NCBI GenBank assembly: GCA_025529335.1 | Contig: JAMYHX010000287.1 | Span: 36,336 to 100,335 of the forward strand | Source of the DNA: Rhizopus sp. PT2906 | Taxonomy: Eukaryota > Mucoromycota > Mucoromycetes > Mucorales > Rhizopodaceae | Length of the DNA: 64,000 nt | Reading direction: 5' to 3' | Shown here: positions 11,158-22,252 of the stretch, one piece after another | Layout of the letters: each line of letters starts with the position of its first letter | How positions within the stretch are numbered: position 1 is the stretch's first letter | Notes under the pieces: generated by a model | The model's database searches: none | Seen by the model: only the letters and a program-made list of their open reading frames with translations | Told to the model about the DNA's origin: nothing | Program-made: the position numbers and the translations under genes

Positions 11158-11430
11158 TTTTGATGTAGTATACGAATTTATGAAGTATCATCATAATTAC
11201 ACGAGAGCTAAGTGATCTTGGTTGTTCCCGCCCTCCTCTCCCTGTTTCTTCTCGGTTTGTCTCTTTGTTTGTTATATTCTCACTCAAAAAAAAAGCTTTT
11301 TATATTACTGTATTTTATTTTACGTTGTACAATTCGAACTAATAAAGAAAAGAATGATTACAACAACCAAGATCACTTAGCTCTCGTGTAATTATGATGA
11401 TACTTCATAAATTCGTATACTACATCAAAA
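11158..11430. repeat. perfect 69-bp inverted repeat with 135-bp spacer
   Basis: Left arm 11158-11226 (starts TTTTGATGTAGTATACG) and right arm 11362-11430 are exact reverse complements over 69 bp; the spacer is 11227-11361. The arms diverge immediately outside. No target-site duplication was found at either end. It lies between the nuclease pseudogene and the LINE ORF1, so the right arm may be part of the LINE 5' UTR. A transcript across it would form a long hairpin. It could be a foldback/MITE-like element or an inverted partial duplication. Confidence 0.85.
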
Positions 11431-11460
11431 TACTGTACCAGAAGAAAAAACTTTGATAAA

Positions 11461-12633
11461 ATGACAAAGAAACGTGGCCCGTATTGGAAAAGCCATCAAC
11501 CCTCTCTAAGTTCTGAGCAGCTTGAGAAACTTCAACTCACTTTTGAAAATGTCAACCGACATTTCGTGTGTCCTTTATGCAAAACACTAAGCCATTTCCT
11601 TAAGCATGGATACTCTACTCAGGATCCAACTCAACCAATCTTTGTATGTAAGTCATGCAAGAGGTAATCTACAGCGTATGAGGTCTACCAAGTACTCTGT
11701 GATATTAGTAATATGAATGAGAACTCTCAGCAAGTCATCGAATCTTCTACAAATTTCCAAGAACCCAACCCTCGTGACCCACGCGACGAACTAATCAGTC
11801 AACTTACCAAACAAGTTGAACGACTTACAATTGAATTGAACCAAGCCCGCGAACAGATCGCTAAACTTGTGGCTCTTCAAGCTTCAACTCAAGAAAATAA
11901 TAGCTCACAAGCTATTACTAACACTGAATTCCCTCCACTTCACGGAGCGACTTCTCAAAACCTTGATGACCCAATCTCCCAGGCCCCTTGGCACAACCCC
12001 TCCAAAGTAGCTGCATTAAAGCAGTTCATGTATCTCAACCGTCAGAAAAATCGAGTTCGTAAAGAAGAAGCGGCCGCTCGTTTCTTCCAACCACCTTCCG
12101 CGAATCAAGGATTCCAATATCTTTACGTCTCTACCAAAGCCCGTGTTCCCGTTGGTAAACTTCGCTCCTACCTACGCAATATGGGTGTCAACAATGCGCG
12201 TATACTAGATATCCATTATCCAGACCGCAATATTGCTGCTCTTCTCCTCTATAACGACTATGCTGCCGAATTCAAACAATTACTTGAATCTAAACGAGTC
12301 CACTTTGCTAACAACTTTGATCCCTGGAACGGCTCTACTCTCAAATATCCACGATATAAGGATCTTACAGAGCAAGAGCGAACCTCCAAAGCATGCGAAA
12401 TCCAACAGCAACGCCTTCAACGTGCTGTCCTCCATATCCGCGAACCAGTAAAGTTTGCAGTAGCATACTACTTTTATCAGCAAAAGTGGGTACCCAAATC
12501 ATTCATTGACCAACTTAGCAACTCTCGCTATGGACGATCAGAGGATATATTTGAGATGGACGAGGATATCATGGACAATTTCTCTGAAGACACGACTACC
12601 AATGTAGCCAACCCTAACAACATTCAACATTAA
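11461..12633 (+). pseudogene. LINE ORF1 protein with one premature stop
   Basis: A single frame runs from ATG 11461 to TAA 12631-12633, interrupted by TAA at 11665-11667; after it the same frame continues (STAYEVYQVL ... MNENSQQ). The N-terminus has two cysteine pairs (CPLC and CKSC) forming a likely zinc ribbon. Next come a predicted coiled coil around ISQLTKQVERLTIELNQ and a globular segment (QYLYVSTKARVPVGKLRSYL) that may be an RRM-like nucleic-acid-binding domain. ORF1 proteins of LINEs bind element RNA and form the ribonucleoprotein. Translation could only produce a 68-residue fragment from this copy unless initiation occurs at 11713 or the stop is read through. Confidence 0.8.
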
Positions 12634-15600
12634 TGACCAACATATCAGTAACATTGTTTAATGCTACTGGGCTCCAATAGCAAGCTATATTTCCTATATT
12701 AAAGATCGCTGAAAACTCGTCACTCCTTTTTATCACAGAAACTTGGCTTCTGCCACCAAACAAATACCTCACTACATGGAAACAGTTTCATACTTACGGT
12801 CAACCGATTAATTCAACTCACCACCGAAACCGTGGCCATCTTGGTATTGCCCTTTTGGTAAATCCTACTTTTAAACAGTATATCTACCATATCCAGCATG
12901 AAAATCCAACACTAGCTAAGTATACCTTATCTGTAGTCATATCTGCTAAAATTTTGATACACTGTCTCTACATCCCTCCCAATCTAGATGATAATGACCT
13001 ATCTGAAATTTTGGAACTATTACCTCTTAGCTATAATAACACAACAGCAACTATTATATGTGGAGACTTCAATGCTAGAATGGGCAAGTACTCAGGCGAT
13101 ACTAGAGAGAATCATAAAGGACGACTCCTTTATAACTGGATTCAATCTAATGAACTCATTAACTGGAACCAACGGATTGCATATGGTATACCTACTTCAT
13201 ATAGTTACTCTGGACATAGTATTGTAGACTACTTTCTGAGTACTATAGATTTGTCCTCTCCGGCGTTAACTGTTAGAGATGACCTTTCATTAGAATCAAC
13301 TCATAAGCTCTTGACTTTTTCTTTTCAAATGCCATCATTTACCCCTAATAACCTTGACCCAGTATCAGATTCCCGAAAAACCTGGAACATTAAAAAGCTT
13401 AAAAACGAGAAAACGAGGGGAACCTACCAGCAAGTTTTCAAGGAACACTTGAACCTTATTCTGCCACCACTGCCCTCTCCTCCACTTCAGAAAATTGATG
13501 CTCAAAGGTATATTGAACGTATCAACACCTCGTTACTAGACGCTCTCTATAAATCACTTAACGCTGTCTGTGGTAAACGAGAGACAAACTCGGAAACTCT
13601 ACGTTCAAAAGAGTTTTGGACTACAGAAATGATGGAAACATTCGAAATGAAAGAGCTTTACTATCGGAAATGGAGAAAGGCAAACGGTCTCAACTGTCTC
13701 AAATACTGGTTACTTCATCAAGAAACTAAAGCAAAACTACGAAGGTTGATCATCCAACGGAGAAAAAAAACTTGGCAACTGTTTTGTGACAAAATGAAGA
13801 AAGGCGAATACACAAAGGCTATAGCTAAGTTTTCGCGGATACGGAAAAATCGCTTACTTAAACCTGTATTCTCTACTATAGACGGACCTCAAAAAGCTGC
13901 TGATTTAATGGCAGACCATCTAATGCAGACATTATCAGGTACTAATTATCCGCGAAATGGACATATCCCGATCCCTCACTGCTTATCTACATGTCAATCA
14001 TCGCAAGCGTGTTTCGATTTAACCGATTGCCCATTTGATTTGGATGAAATTAAATCAGTAATCTTAAACCTCCCAAGAAAAAAGGCACCTGGCATCGATC
14101 ACATCACAAGCGAAATGATTCTACCACTTTTGGATATCATATCCCCAATCCTCCTTTACTTATTCCAGTTATGCTGGCAATGGCCATATACACCTCAATT
14201 ATGGCGCATTAGTCAGACAGTTCCAATCCATAAAAAAGGTGATCCATCTGATCCGAGCAATTACCGACCAATCAGCTTGACCTCAGTTTTTCGTAAAATC
14301 CTAGAAAAATGTATACAACCTAAGCTACTCAACACCGGTCCTACACTGGATGTTGCTCAAGGAGGCTTTCGTGAGTCTAGGGGATCATTCTATCAAGTGC
14401 TCTGTTTAACAGAGCTATGTCAGTTGTATCATCGCAAACATTTGCACTATAATCCAGTACTAGCCTTTCTTGATATTAAATCAGCCTATGATACAGTTGA
14501 TCGTAACATTATATGGAATGAGCTCTCTTCAAGCATACCAACACCTCTGTTAGCTCTCTTATACAATATGTTTGAAGATGTTTCTGTCGAAGTGATTCTT
14601 AATAACCATAAATCCTCTCGCTTTCACCCAAAAACTGGCGTCCTGCAAGGGTCTGTATTATCACCTTACCTATACTCAGTCTATATCAACAGTCTTCCAA
14701 ATTTCTTACGACCAGCACCTATCGTTGACACAGATTTTAATGATCCTCTCATTGTCGCCCCAAAGTTAAACTGCCTATTGTATGCGGATGATGTAGTTCT
14801 TATTGCTGATGCTGATTCAATGCAGCCTCTCCTTTCCAAATGCGAAGAGCACAGCCTTTCCTTAGGCTATCGATGGAACCCTAAAAAGTGCGTCATTGTT
14901 GATCCCAACCCTACGCGTCAAAAATACTACCTCTACAATAGTGAACTACCCAACGAAGATTACTTCCCGTACCTTGGTGTTCCTATAAAATCCGGTGGTA
15001 TCATCGACAAATCAGCACTTTTACAACAAAACATTAACAAAGCACTTGGAACAATGAGACAGCTTGTTACTCTTGGTGTCAATAAAAATGGGCTTGATTA
15101 CCTTCTTTCAACCTGTTTCTATGCCCAGATAGTCCGACCACAACTGGAGTATGGTCCAGCGATTACAACCTTCAATTCACGAGAAATTCAAGCTCTCGAA
15201 AATTGCCAAAACCAATGTATTCGTCAGATCTTCGGCGGACGACCCTTCACCTCTACCAAGGTAATGCTACACCTAGCAAATTTACCAAACATGAAGGATC
15301 GTATCTCCATACTTCAAGCACAATTTCTTTTCAGAACCTCCTCCCTGCCAGACGATGCATTATTAACAAAATTGCTACCATACATACAATCTGGACGCAT
15401 CTCAAAATGGTCCCAACTATCTAAATCACCTCTATGGACATCAATCAGCAATGAACATCTCGAAACTATGTCTCATAGTAACTTTATTAGAAAACGAAGA
15501 CAGTTCTTGATTGACAACCATCGCTCGAAGCTCCAAGAAAAACATACTAAACTTCTGTCCCACTGCCGTAATGATCTAATTGTCGACCCTATTCTTCGGA

Positions 15601-15860
15601 TACCAATGACAAGAAGTGAATGGTCTCGTTGCGTGAGATGGCGACTTGGTTGGTTACCTCTTGGTAAACCGCAAGCCTGCCCCTTTCATCCAAATGAACT
15701 TTTTTCACGCCAGCATAGTTTTTCTTGTTTAGATATGCACAACCGCCTTCAGATGCCCAAATCTATTGACGATCCACTTTCCTACCTTTTGAACCTTTTA
15801 CCACCAACACTTCATACCAGGAAAGTAAGAAAATCAATCGATTCTTGGATCATTCGTTGA
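12633..15860 (+). pseudogene. LINE ORF2: AP-endonuclease and reverse transcriptase, one premature stop
   Basis: The ATG (12633-12635) overlaps the ORF1 stop as TAATG. A TAG at codon 16 (12678-12680) interrupts the frame; it is otherwise open to 15860. The endonuclease part shows FITETWL, ICGDFNARMG and SGHSIVDYFL. The reverse transcriptase shows FLDIKSAYDTVDR, LQGSVLSPYLYSVYIN and the catalytic LLYADDVVLIAD box. The C-terminus has a Cys/His knuckle (CPFHPNELFSRQHSFSC). No RNase H domain is obvious. The protein would nick target DNA and prime reverse transcription there. An ATG at 12855 would give a 1001-residue product lacking the first part of the endonuclease, so this copy is probably inactive. 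Confidence 0.9.
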
Positions 15861-16084
15861 CCTTCCATGTGCAATACTACTCAAAATGGACTACTTAGCT
15901 CATTCGCAGTTCCCTGAAGCTTCAAATCATCTTGGTGAACCCTTTGTCAGACGTCTTTGTTACATTCAGCAAAAATTTTCAGATAGTTAACTATCATCTC
16001 TAATACATAATACTTTACATTTTCCCTTTAATCCCAAAAGGGTTTTTCATTCCTTTTATCACTGCGATCCGACCCGAGCAATAC

Positions 16085-16098
16085 AGCATGAAAATGCT
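16085..16098 (+). other. small stem-loop in LINE 3' UTR
   Basis: AGCAT (16085-16089), loop GAAA, ATGCT (16094-16098): a perfect 5-bp stem with a GNRA-type tetraloop. LINE reverse transcriptases often recognise a 3' hairpin of their own RNA; this one is a candidate. Short enough to occur by chance. Confidence 0.4.
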
Positions 16099-16370
16099 AT
16101 GTGCCCATCGGTCATTAAAAATTATTATCAAATAAAAATTATTCTTATGTCTATTTAATGTGAAGGAATGCTCAACAGTTATAAAGAGCATTAGTAATTG
16201 AGGAATAATTGGGAGTAGATCAAACGAGATGATAATAAATTTAAGCCTTGATACATAAAAAATAGTATGCGCATGATAAATACAAGTAACACTTGCTACA
16301 CTTTAAAAATACTCCACACCTTTGCTGTAAACAATAGAATGCATATTTATTACAAAAGGTTTGTTTTTAT

Positions 16371-17306
16371 TTAGTCCTTGTTGCTGACAACACCATCGAA
16401 ACGGTTCTTGAACCATTCAATAGTTTCTTCCTATAGTAGAAAAACAACATGAATACACAGACATCTCACATAAAAGATAAACCTTACCTTCTTGATACGG
16501 TGAGTGACACCAACCTTGGCCTTGCAGTGCTTACGACGAGAAACACGGTAACCAGGACGACCCATGACGACGTAGTAGTCCATACCGTAGATACCAATGG
16601 AAGGATCGTACTTGATACCCAAGTCAATGTGTTCATCAATACCGAAACCGAAGTTACCAGTATCGGAGAAGTTACGAGCCTTGAGTTCGTATTCCTTGAC
16701 CTTCAAACCACGTTCAAGGATTTCCTCGGCCTTGGGACCACGGACAGTGACGTGAACGGCAATCTTTTCGTTACGACGAATGGAGAAAGTACGGACGGTG
16801 TAACGGGCCTTGGAGTAGACAGGAGTTTGACCGGTCAATTGTTCGAGTACCTTGGCGGCACGAGTAAGTCTATCACCAGATTCACCAACACAAATGTTGA
16901 GAACCAACTTCTCGATCTTGAGGTTGCGCATGGGGTTCTTGGTGACCTTTTGTTGTTCGGCGCTCTACAAGATTAGATGTTAGTCTCTATTTTTCTCATT
17001 ACTTGTACTATTCACTGTATATTCCACATAATCACACACACATACACACATATATATATATACACACACACGCTGTCACTCTCCACCTCTTTTCCCCTAT
17101 TTAATGAGTTCCTCATAATGTGCCATGTATGATTGCATTCTTAAATATACATGTATCGGTTGGTGTGATGTTGTATCAATCATCCGAATGGTTTATCAAT
17201 CGACCATTGTAAATAAATCATCAATCCATTGACACATTATCTCTCCTTGTTCTCACACACACACACACTTAAACTCCAAACTAAATTGTATATATGATCA
17301 TACCAT
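16371..17306 (-). CDS. rpl11: 60S ribosomal protein L11 (uL5)
   Basis: Component of the large ribosomal subunit that contacts 5S rRNA. Exon 2 (16964-16488) begins SAEQQKVTKNPMRNLKIEKL and carries the conserved NICVGESGDRLTRAAKVLEQ; exon 3 (16430-16371) encodes EETIEWFKNRFDGVVSNKD. The intron between is 57 nt. The initiator must lie in an upstream exon because exon 2 has an acceptor right before Ser2. The best candidate is an ATG-only exon at 17306-17304 followed by GTATGA, giving a 339-nt first intron rich in CA/TA repeats. ATG at about 17216-17214 followed by GTCGAT is an alternative. With either, the protein is 179 residues, close to the yeast 174. Core identity is certain; exon 1 is not. 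Confidence 0.9.
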
Positions 17307-17612
17307 TGTTGGACTATATCGAAGCTAAAAGAGGGGGATTCATACTTTGGCAGTGTGTACACCCTTTGAATGATCTTGCCCCCTCGAAACGGAAATCATG
17401 TTCGGGCCGGGATTATCTGGAAATTCCGAAAAAGATCTCATTACTTTGCCAAATTAAAAAACACAGTGAAGAATGCTTCATAAATGCAGCAAAACAAAAC
17501 ACTCGAAAAATAAAAAAAAATAATAGATTTGTCTTTATATGCAACGTTTTATTCAATGATTTTGGACTACTTGAATCTAGCCCTTGTGTACAAAATAGTA
17601 GCCAAAATAAAC

Positions 17613-18477
17613 TTAATGTTGCTTCTTGGACTATAAAAAGCGGTTGTGTTAGATCACAGATACACATACAATGCTCGCTCCTTATATTTACCTTAATCTT
17701 ACGAATGTAGAATTCGAGTTCCTTGCCTTCGAGAATGTAACCATCGCAACGACCGGATTGACCAGGACGAGAAGCAATGACAGCATAGAGACGACCGGCA
17801 TTGAATTGATCGTTCAAGAGAGGGTCAATGGCAGCAGTGGCGGCACGAGCTTCGATCTTCTTTTGGACGGCCTTAGACTTCTTTTCGGTTTCCTATATAT
17901 AAATTAATAAGCATATATAATACAAAGTATGTAAAGGTAAACTTACAGTGTTCTCAGTGGCCTTTTGCTTACCGAGACCAATGGCATAGTGAGATTCATA
18001 CCATTGACGGAAAGGAGTGGCATCAACTTGGATAACAGCACCCTTGACAAGAGTGTTGGTACGGACCAACTCGTTGTTGGAGGCGTTGTAGACGACAGTC
18101 AAGACACGAGTCTTGCGAGAGATGCCTTCGGAACCCCAAGAGAAGTTACCACTGTCTAAACGAAGGGCACGACGCTTGTAGTTACCACCACGGACACGAA
18201 CCAAGTGGATACGCTTGCTACCTAACTTGGTGTTGGCAGATTGACGACCCAATTCGAACCTTTATAAATAGTAATTACAAGAAAGTTAGATTCTGCATCA
18301 CATGAACAATAGACATCTATATATTACTTTCTCTTCTTTCTGTACTGAGCACGTCTAGCACCGGTGGCGCTGCGCTTGTGGCGAGAATCACGGCTGATAC
18401 CTAATGGATGTATACTGCATTAGTCTTCTTCTTGATGGATGATATGATGGATGCAACTGCTGATTCACTTTACCCAT
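17613..18477 (-). CDS. rps8: 40S ribosomal protein S8 (eS8)
   Basis: Small-subunit ribosomal protein. Five exons with matching phases: 18477-18474 (ATGG), 18400-18328, 18259-17947, 17892-17692 and 17630-17613, giving 202 residues versus about 200 in yeast. The start GISRDSRHKRSATGARRAQ and the end region SGRCDGYILEGKELEFYIRK are diagnostic. The last coding exon is only six codons (SKKQH plus stop). The first exon splits after four bases, the classic ribosomal-protein arrangement. The gene lies 5' of RPL11 on the same strand with about 300 bp between, so each probably has its own promoter. Confidence 0.96.
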
Positions 18478-18644
18478 GGTGTTTTTAGAGAAGGAGCTTC
18501 ACTTAGTTTGCTGCAGATTACATTTTTGTTTCCTGTCGACACAACTCACACTCCGAGATCATATTCCGGTCCGACATGTGGCTTATACCTCTTTTGTATT
18601 CTTAATGCAGACAAATGATTTATTTACAGTTTTTTTTTTTTTTT

Positions 18645-20183
18645 TTACATAATAACACAGTTATTATTACGAGCAGCTACTTGGGTTGTGGCTGTAGTGA
18701 TATGAGGTCTAGATGGATAAAGTGTACTGTTGTATCTTTTGGTACATACTTTTTGCTTATTTAGAGCAGCTTGTTCTCTTTCGTTTTCTTTTCTCTTCTC
18801 TTTAATTTCTTTGGGAAAATAGAGTAGCATAAAATTCTGAAGCGATTGATCCAAGTTCTTGGCATCTGCATTTCCAACAGCAAATTCCATTCTACAGACT
18901 GGACAATCGTACAGTTGCTTTCTGTGAGCTTTGATCAGACAGCGAACACAAAAGACGTGACCACACTGTAGTCGGATAGGTCTCCAAGCAATGGCTAAAT
19001 GAATATAAGTCATTGTTATATATATATACAAATGATATTTACAATAGCACACTGGACAATCATAATCATCAGGTTGAGGAACAATGGTTATGATTCTTGC
19101 TTGGACAGCATTAAATAATGAAGTCAAGATTCCTTCGAGGAATACAGCATTATTTTTTGCAAATGTTGAGAATTCAGAAGTTGCACTATATATAAAAACA
19201 GTTAAATACCGATGATATCCTTGTTATTTTAATGAATGTTACCTGAGTCCACTTCGCTTATCATGTTTCTTCAATATTTTGGTCATTGCGGTCTGATTTA
19301 GAGATTGAAACTGTTTAAACTGTACTAATTGGGTATTAATAGATAAGAACATGGTCAATGCTGCCCTTGAGCGTTTTGATGATAGTTTATTAGCCTATGG
19401 AAAGAGAATGATCTTAGTATATGTATATATCTTTCATTAATGAAATATATACCAGATTCATCCTAGATAATTCTTCTGTAAACCACTGTAGTTGCTCTTG
19501 ACTTCTTTTATATGATTCCTGTTTATCACACATGTCTTTAAAGATGGCTGCTTCTACGTATAAATGAAAGATTTCTCGCCAGACATATAAATCATTTTTA
19601 TGGGGTGAAGCCTATAAGCATATGATGTGAGAACATATAGACATATCACATTTATTAAACTTACTGCTATAGTCAGTTGATCCTCGAGATCATTAATGTT
19701 ACCCAAAAATCGCCTTTTTTCCGTATCATAAAGAGCAGCAGCGTGTGATAGTTCATGTAACAAACGATGGAAAAATTCGGAATCACGAACGAGTTCAATC
19801 TTGATGGATAAAGGCTGAGTGCTAATGGGTTGAGTCTCAGGTATCAATTTCAGTAAGATAGGTTCGCCTGAAGGGGGTATCGAAGTAGGATCGTCTACTG
19901 TGATCTTGATACAAGGATGAGGGTTCTCGACATTGCCTGTTTTAGCAAGGTGTCAGTGCAACAAGAAAAAAAAAGGAGGCTATTTACCATCCAAACTATA
20001 ATCGAGTTTCATTGCTTCCCTAGTATCTAATGTGCTGATCCACTTGGTGGATAAACCTCTTGACTCTAACTCGTCAACAACAAGACGAATTAACTTTTTT
20101 AATATCTTATAATGAATAAGATAAGGTCTCCAATCTTCAGGAAGTTCATATGCTGCTGTTTCTATCTGTTTGCCAAACTTCAT
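18645..20183 (-). CDS. SPX-RING protein with C-terminal CaaX box
   Basis: Likely phosphate-responsive ubiquitin E3 ligase. A multi-exon model (six exons, introns 45-60 nt) gives about 420 residues. The N-terminus MKFGKQIETAAYELPEDWRP and the later TKILKKHDKRSG are SPX-domain signatures; the lysines of KILKKHDK bind inositol pyrophosphates in studied SPX domains. The C-terminal RING is C3HC4: CPVC, then LQCGHVFCVRC and YDCPVC. After a basic helical stretch the protein ends NNNCVIM, a CaaX prenylation motif predicting membrane anchoring. Start at 20183 is chosen because MKFGK is the canonical SPX start; an ATG nine bases upstream is possible. Its neighbours are two secreted acid phosphatases, fitting a role in phosphate homeostasis. 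Domain calls are strong; substrate is unknown. Confidence 0.88.
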
Positions 20184-20421
20184 CGTATGCACTTCATAAG
20201 TAAATAAGAAAGAAAATGTATAAAACTAAATTTTAAATGGTAGAAAATCCTGTTGGGATAGAATTAACTCAGATATCCAATCATATATGAATATAGTATC
20301 CCTCGTGAGGCATTTTATCCAATCTTTTTCGAATTTGCTACCCCTCGTGAGTATTTATTTTATTAGAATTCTGTCATACTTTATGGAATCATGCTTGCAT
20401 CAGAACAGGATTCTCAGCACA

Positions 20422-21816
20422 TTATGGGATAAACATCCTAGTCGTATTCTTAGATTTGCCTGATAAAAGACCAAACATTGGCATATTGTTCCATGGCACC
20501 TTTTTAATCTCTGCATTCGTATGGTTGATCTTTGACGCTACAAATTGAAACACATTCGACTTGTCAGGGTCGATATCGCCTCCGCCAAGATCTTTAAGAT
20601 CCCAATTTTTCTATATATTTTGTTTGGATTAAGCTTTGAGGATGAACATGCTATTTATATAACGTACCTCAACTGTCCTGAGAATAGAATAGTCTACAAG
20701 GGTTCATTTGTGTTAGAATTACGTAATGTTGAGGATGAATTTGAGACAAACTTACGAGTATAGAATGTAGAATCTGTTGTTCCTTTTAATTCCTCAGGGA
20801 TAGCTCCCAATAGAAGAGACCATACCCTGTTTCTGATCATATAATTGGCGGTCTAACAAGGGGGGGGGATGAATTAGCATTTTATTTGTTTGGCTGCATT
20901 GATGCTTACTTCGTCAAAGGTAATTAAAATCACGGTATTATTCAGGAGATAGGGTTCATTTAATGTACTTTCATAAAACTTGGAAAGCCAGTTTCCAGCA
21001 TATGCGGCGTTTGTGTCTACAAGAGATCATTTAGTCACTTTTGTAAAGAAAGACAGGTACTTACCATGTCCATCATTATCCATATTAGGGGTATAGCTAT
21101 AAATAGAAAGAATTAAACCAAGAGGCACGATTCATACAGATCTCTCTCTCTTTCTATTTTTTTTTATAACTTACAACATCCAATTCGGAAGATTCTGCGC
21201 CTTTATATCCTTCATGAGCTGGTCACCTAGAAAATGAGATAGGATGAATATAAAGGAATGAATTACATGCCTAATGCTTACTATGCACAATATTTTGTAC
21301 GCGTGTACTGTTCAAAGCAATCGAATCAAATGAAGCTGCAGGATTATGCTTACGTACATATCTTCCATATTTATAACCAGTAAAACCAACAAAGGGGAGA
21401 TCTTCTTGATACATCCTCCAAGTTAAACCTTTTTCTTCTAACCGATCAAATATTGAAGGGATGTTGGAAGGAATATTGTAGTAATGATCAGTCACGATTC
21501 CAATGTTAGAGCCAGCCACGGATGCCACATAGTTGGGCTGAGAAGGATGAGTCAAGGCATTGTAATTGTCCATTAGAATACCATACTTTTGAAGATTGGT
21601 AAAACCAGGGGTTCTGGAAATAGTATTGAAGTTCTAATAATACATAGTTGGAACGGTGATATTCAATGAACATATTGTATTTACTTGATTTTCGAACCAA
21701 ATCTGTAGAAAATGATTGAATGCTTTCCCTTCAGGAGAAGCATCAGCAGCAATAGTAGAAAGGATTGTCCCTGCATAAATGGCAATAGCAGATACAAGAG
21801 TGAACTTCATGGACAA
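20422..21816 (-). CDS. secreted acid phosphatase (phosphoesterase family), copy 1
   Basis: Member of the phosphoesterase family that includes fungal phosphate-repressible acid phosphatases and related phospholipase C enzymes. The start MSMKFTLVSAIAIYAG is a signal peptide. Conserved blocks are IWFENQ, NYNALTHPSQPNYVAS, WRMYQEDLPFVG, YVRKHNPAASF and a metal-site NDGHDT-type motif assembled across a splice junction near 21060. About eight exons can be traced with short introns, ending KNTTRMFIP-stop at 20422. It is a tandem paralogue of the gene at 22253-23556, about 60% similar by eye. The enzyme should release phosphate outside the cell. An alternative start Met lies two codons downstream. 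No broken exon was seen. Confidence 0.85.
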
Positions 21817-22252
21817 GTGATGGTTTCTTCAATGATTGATTTTCCGTTATTTATATGTGTGTGATAATCAAGGTTACATTGATTAATTTCGATCTGTGGG
21901 TGGAGCTGCCGAAAGAAATGATTGGCTAATGTCAAGTTTAACCAAAACAAAGTGTCACACTGAACAATTAATTGCTATGTCAACAGTAATACAAGCAACA
22001 GATTGCTCATCTAAAGTTTGGATTAAAGACAAAGAAAAAAGGTAGCTCTAGAACATTAATGTAAGAAGATTATGACACACACTCAAAAATTAGCCTACAT
22101 ACATGGAAATAAACAGAAAGAAAAGGAAGGAATAAATATTTATTCAGGAAGAGGGATTTAAATAGTGTATCTTTGTAAGAGTTACATGTTTTGGTTTCAA
22201 ACCAATCAGCTGAAGGGAATAGCATTCATGAAGAATTTATTAATACATTGCA
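21817..22252. other. promoter region of phosphatase copy 1 and 3' end of copy 2
   Basis: About 436 bp between the tandem phosphatase genes. No gene. The part next to 21816 is the promoter of copy 1; I found no CACGTG phosphate-response-type site in it. Confidence 0.5.

Larger units (their letters stand above)
11362..16140 (+). mobile_element. non-LTR (LINE) retrotransposon, two ORFs, apparently inactive
   Basis: The element carries a structural ORF1 and an endonuclease/reverse-transcriptase ORF2 on the plus strand, followed by a 280-bp 3' UTR. The 5' boundary is uncertain: it may begin at the inverted-repeat arm (11362) or closer to ORF1 (11461). The 3' boundary is placed at the A-rich tail near 16140. 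No target-site duplication could be assigned. One nonsense mutation lies in each ORF, but frames are otherwise open over 4.4 kb, so insertion is relatively young. The 3' UTR includes a small stem-loop with a GAAA loop at 16085-16098. Confidence 0.85.

Noticed and set aside
11003..11287. minus-strand 94-codon frame over the left repeat arm
   Set aside because: Part of it is the inverted repeat itself; no family features and low-complexity Arg/Glu start.
16449..16976. 175-codon plus-strand frame opposite RPL11
   Set aside because: Antisense shadow of the conserved RPL11 exon.
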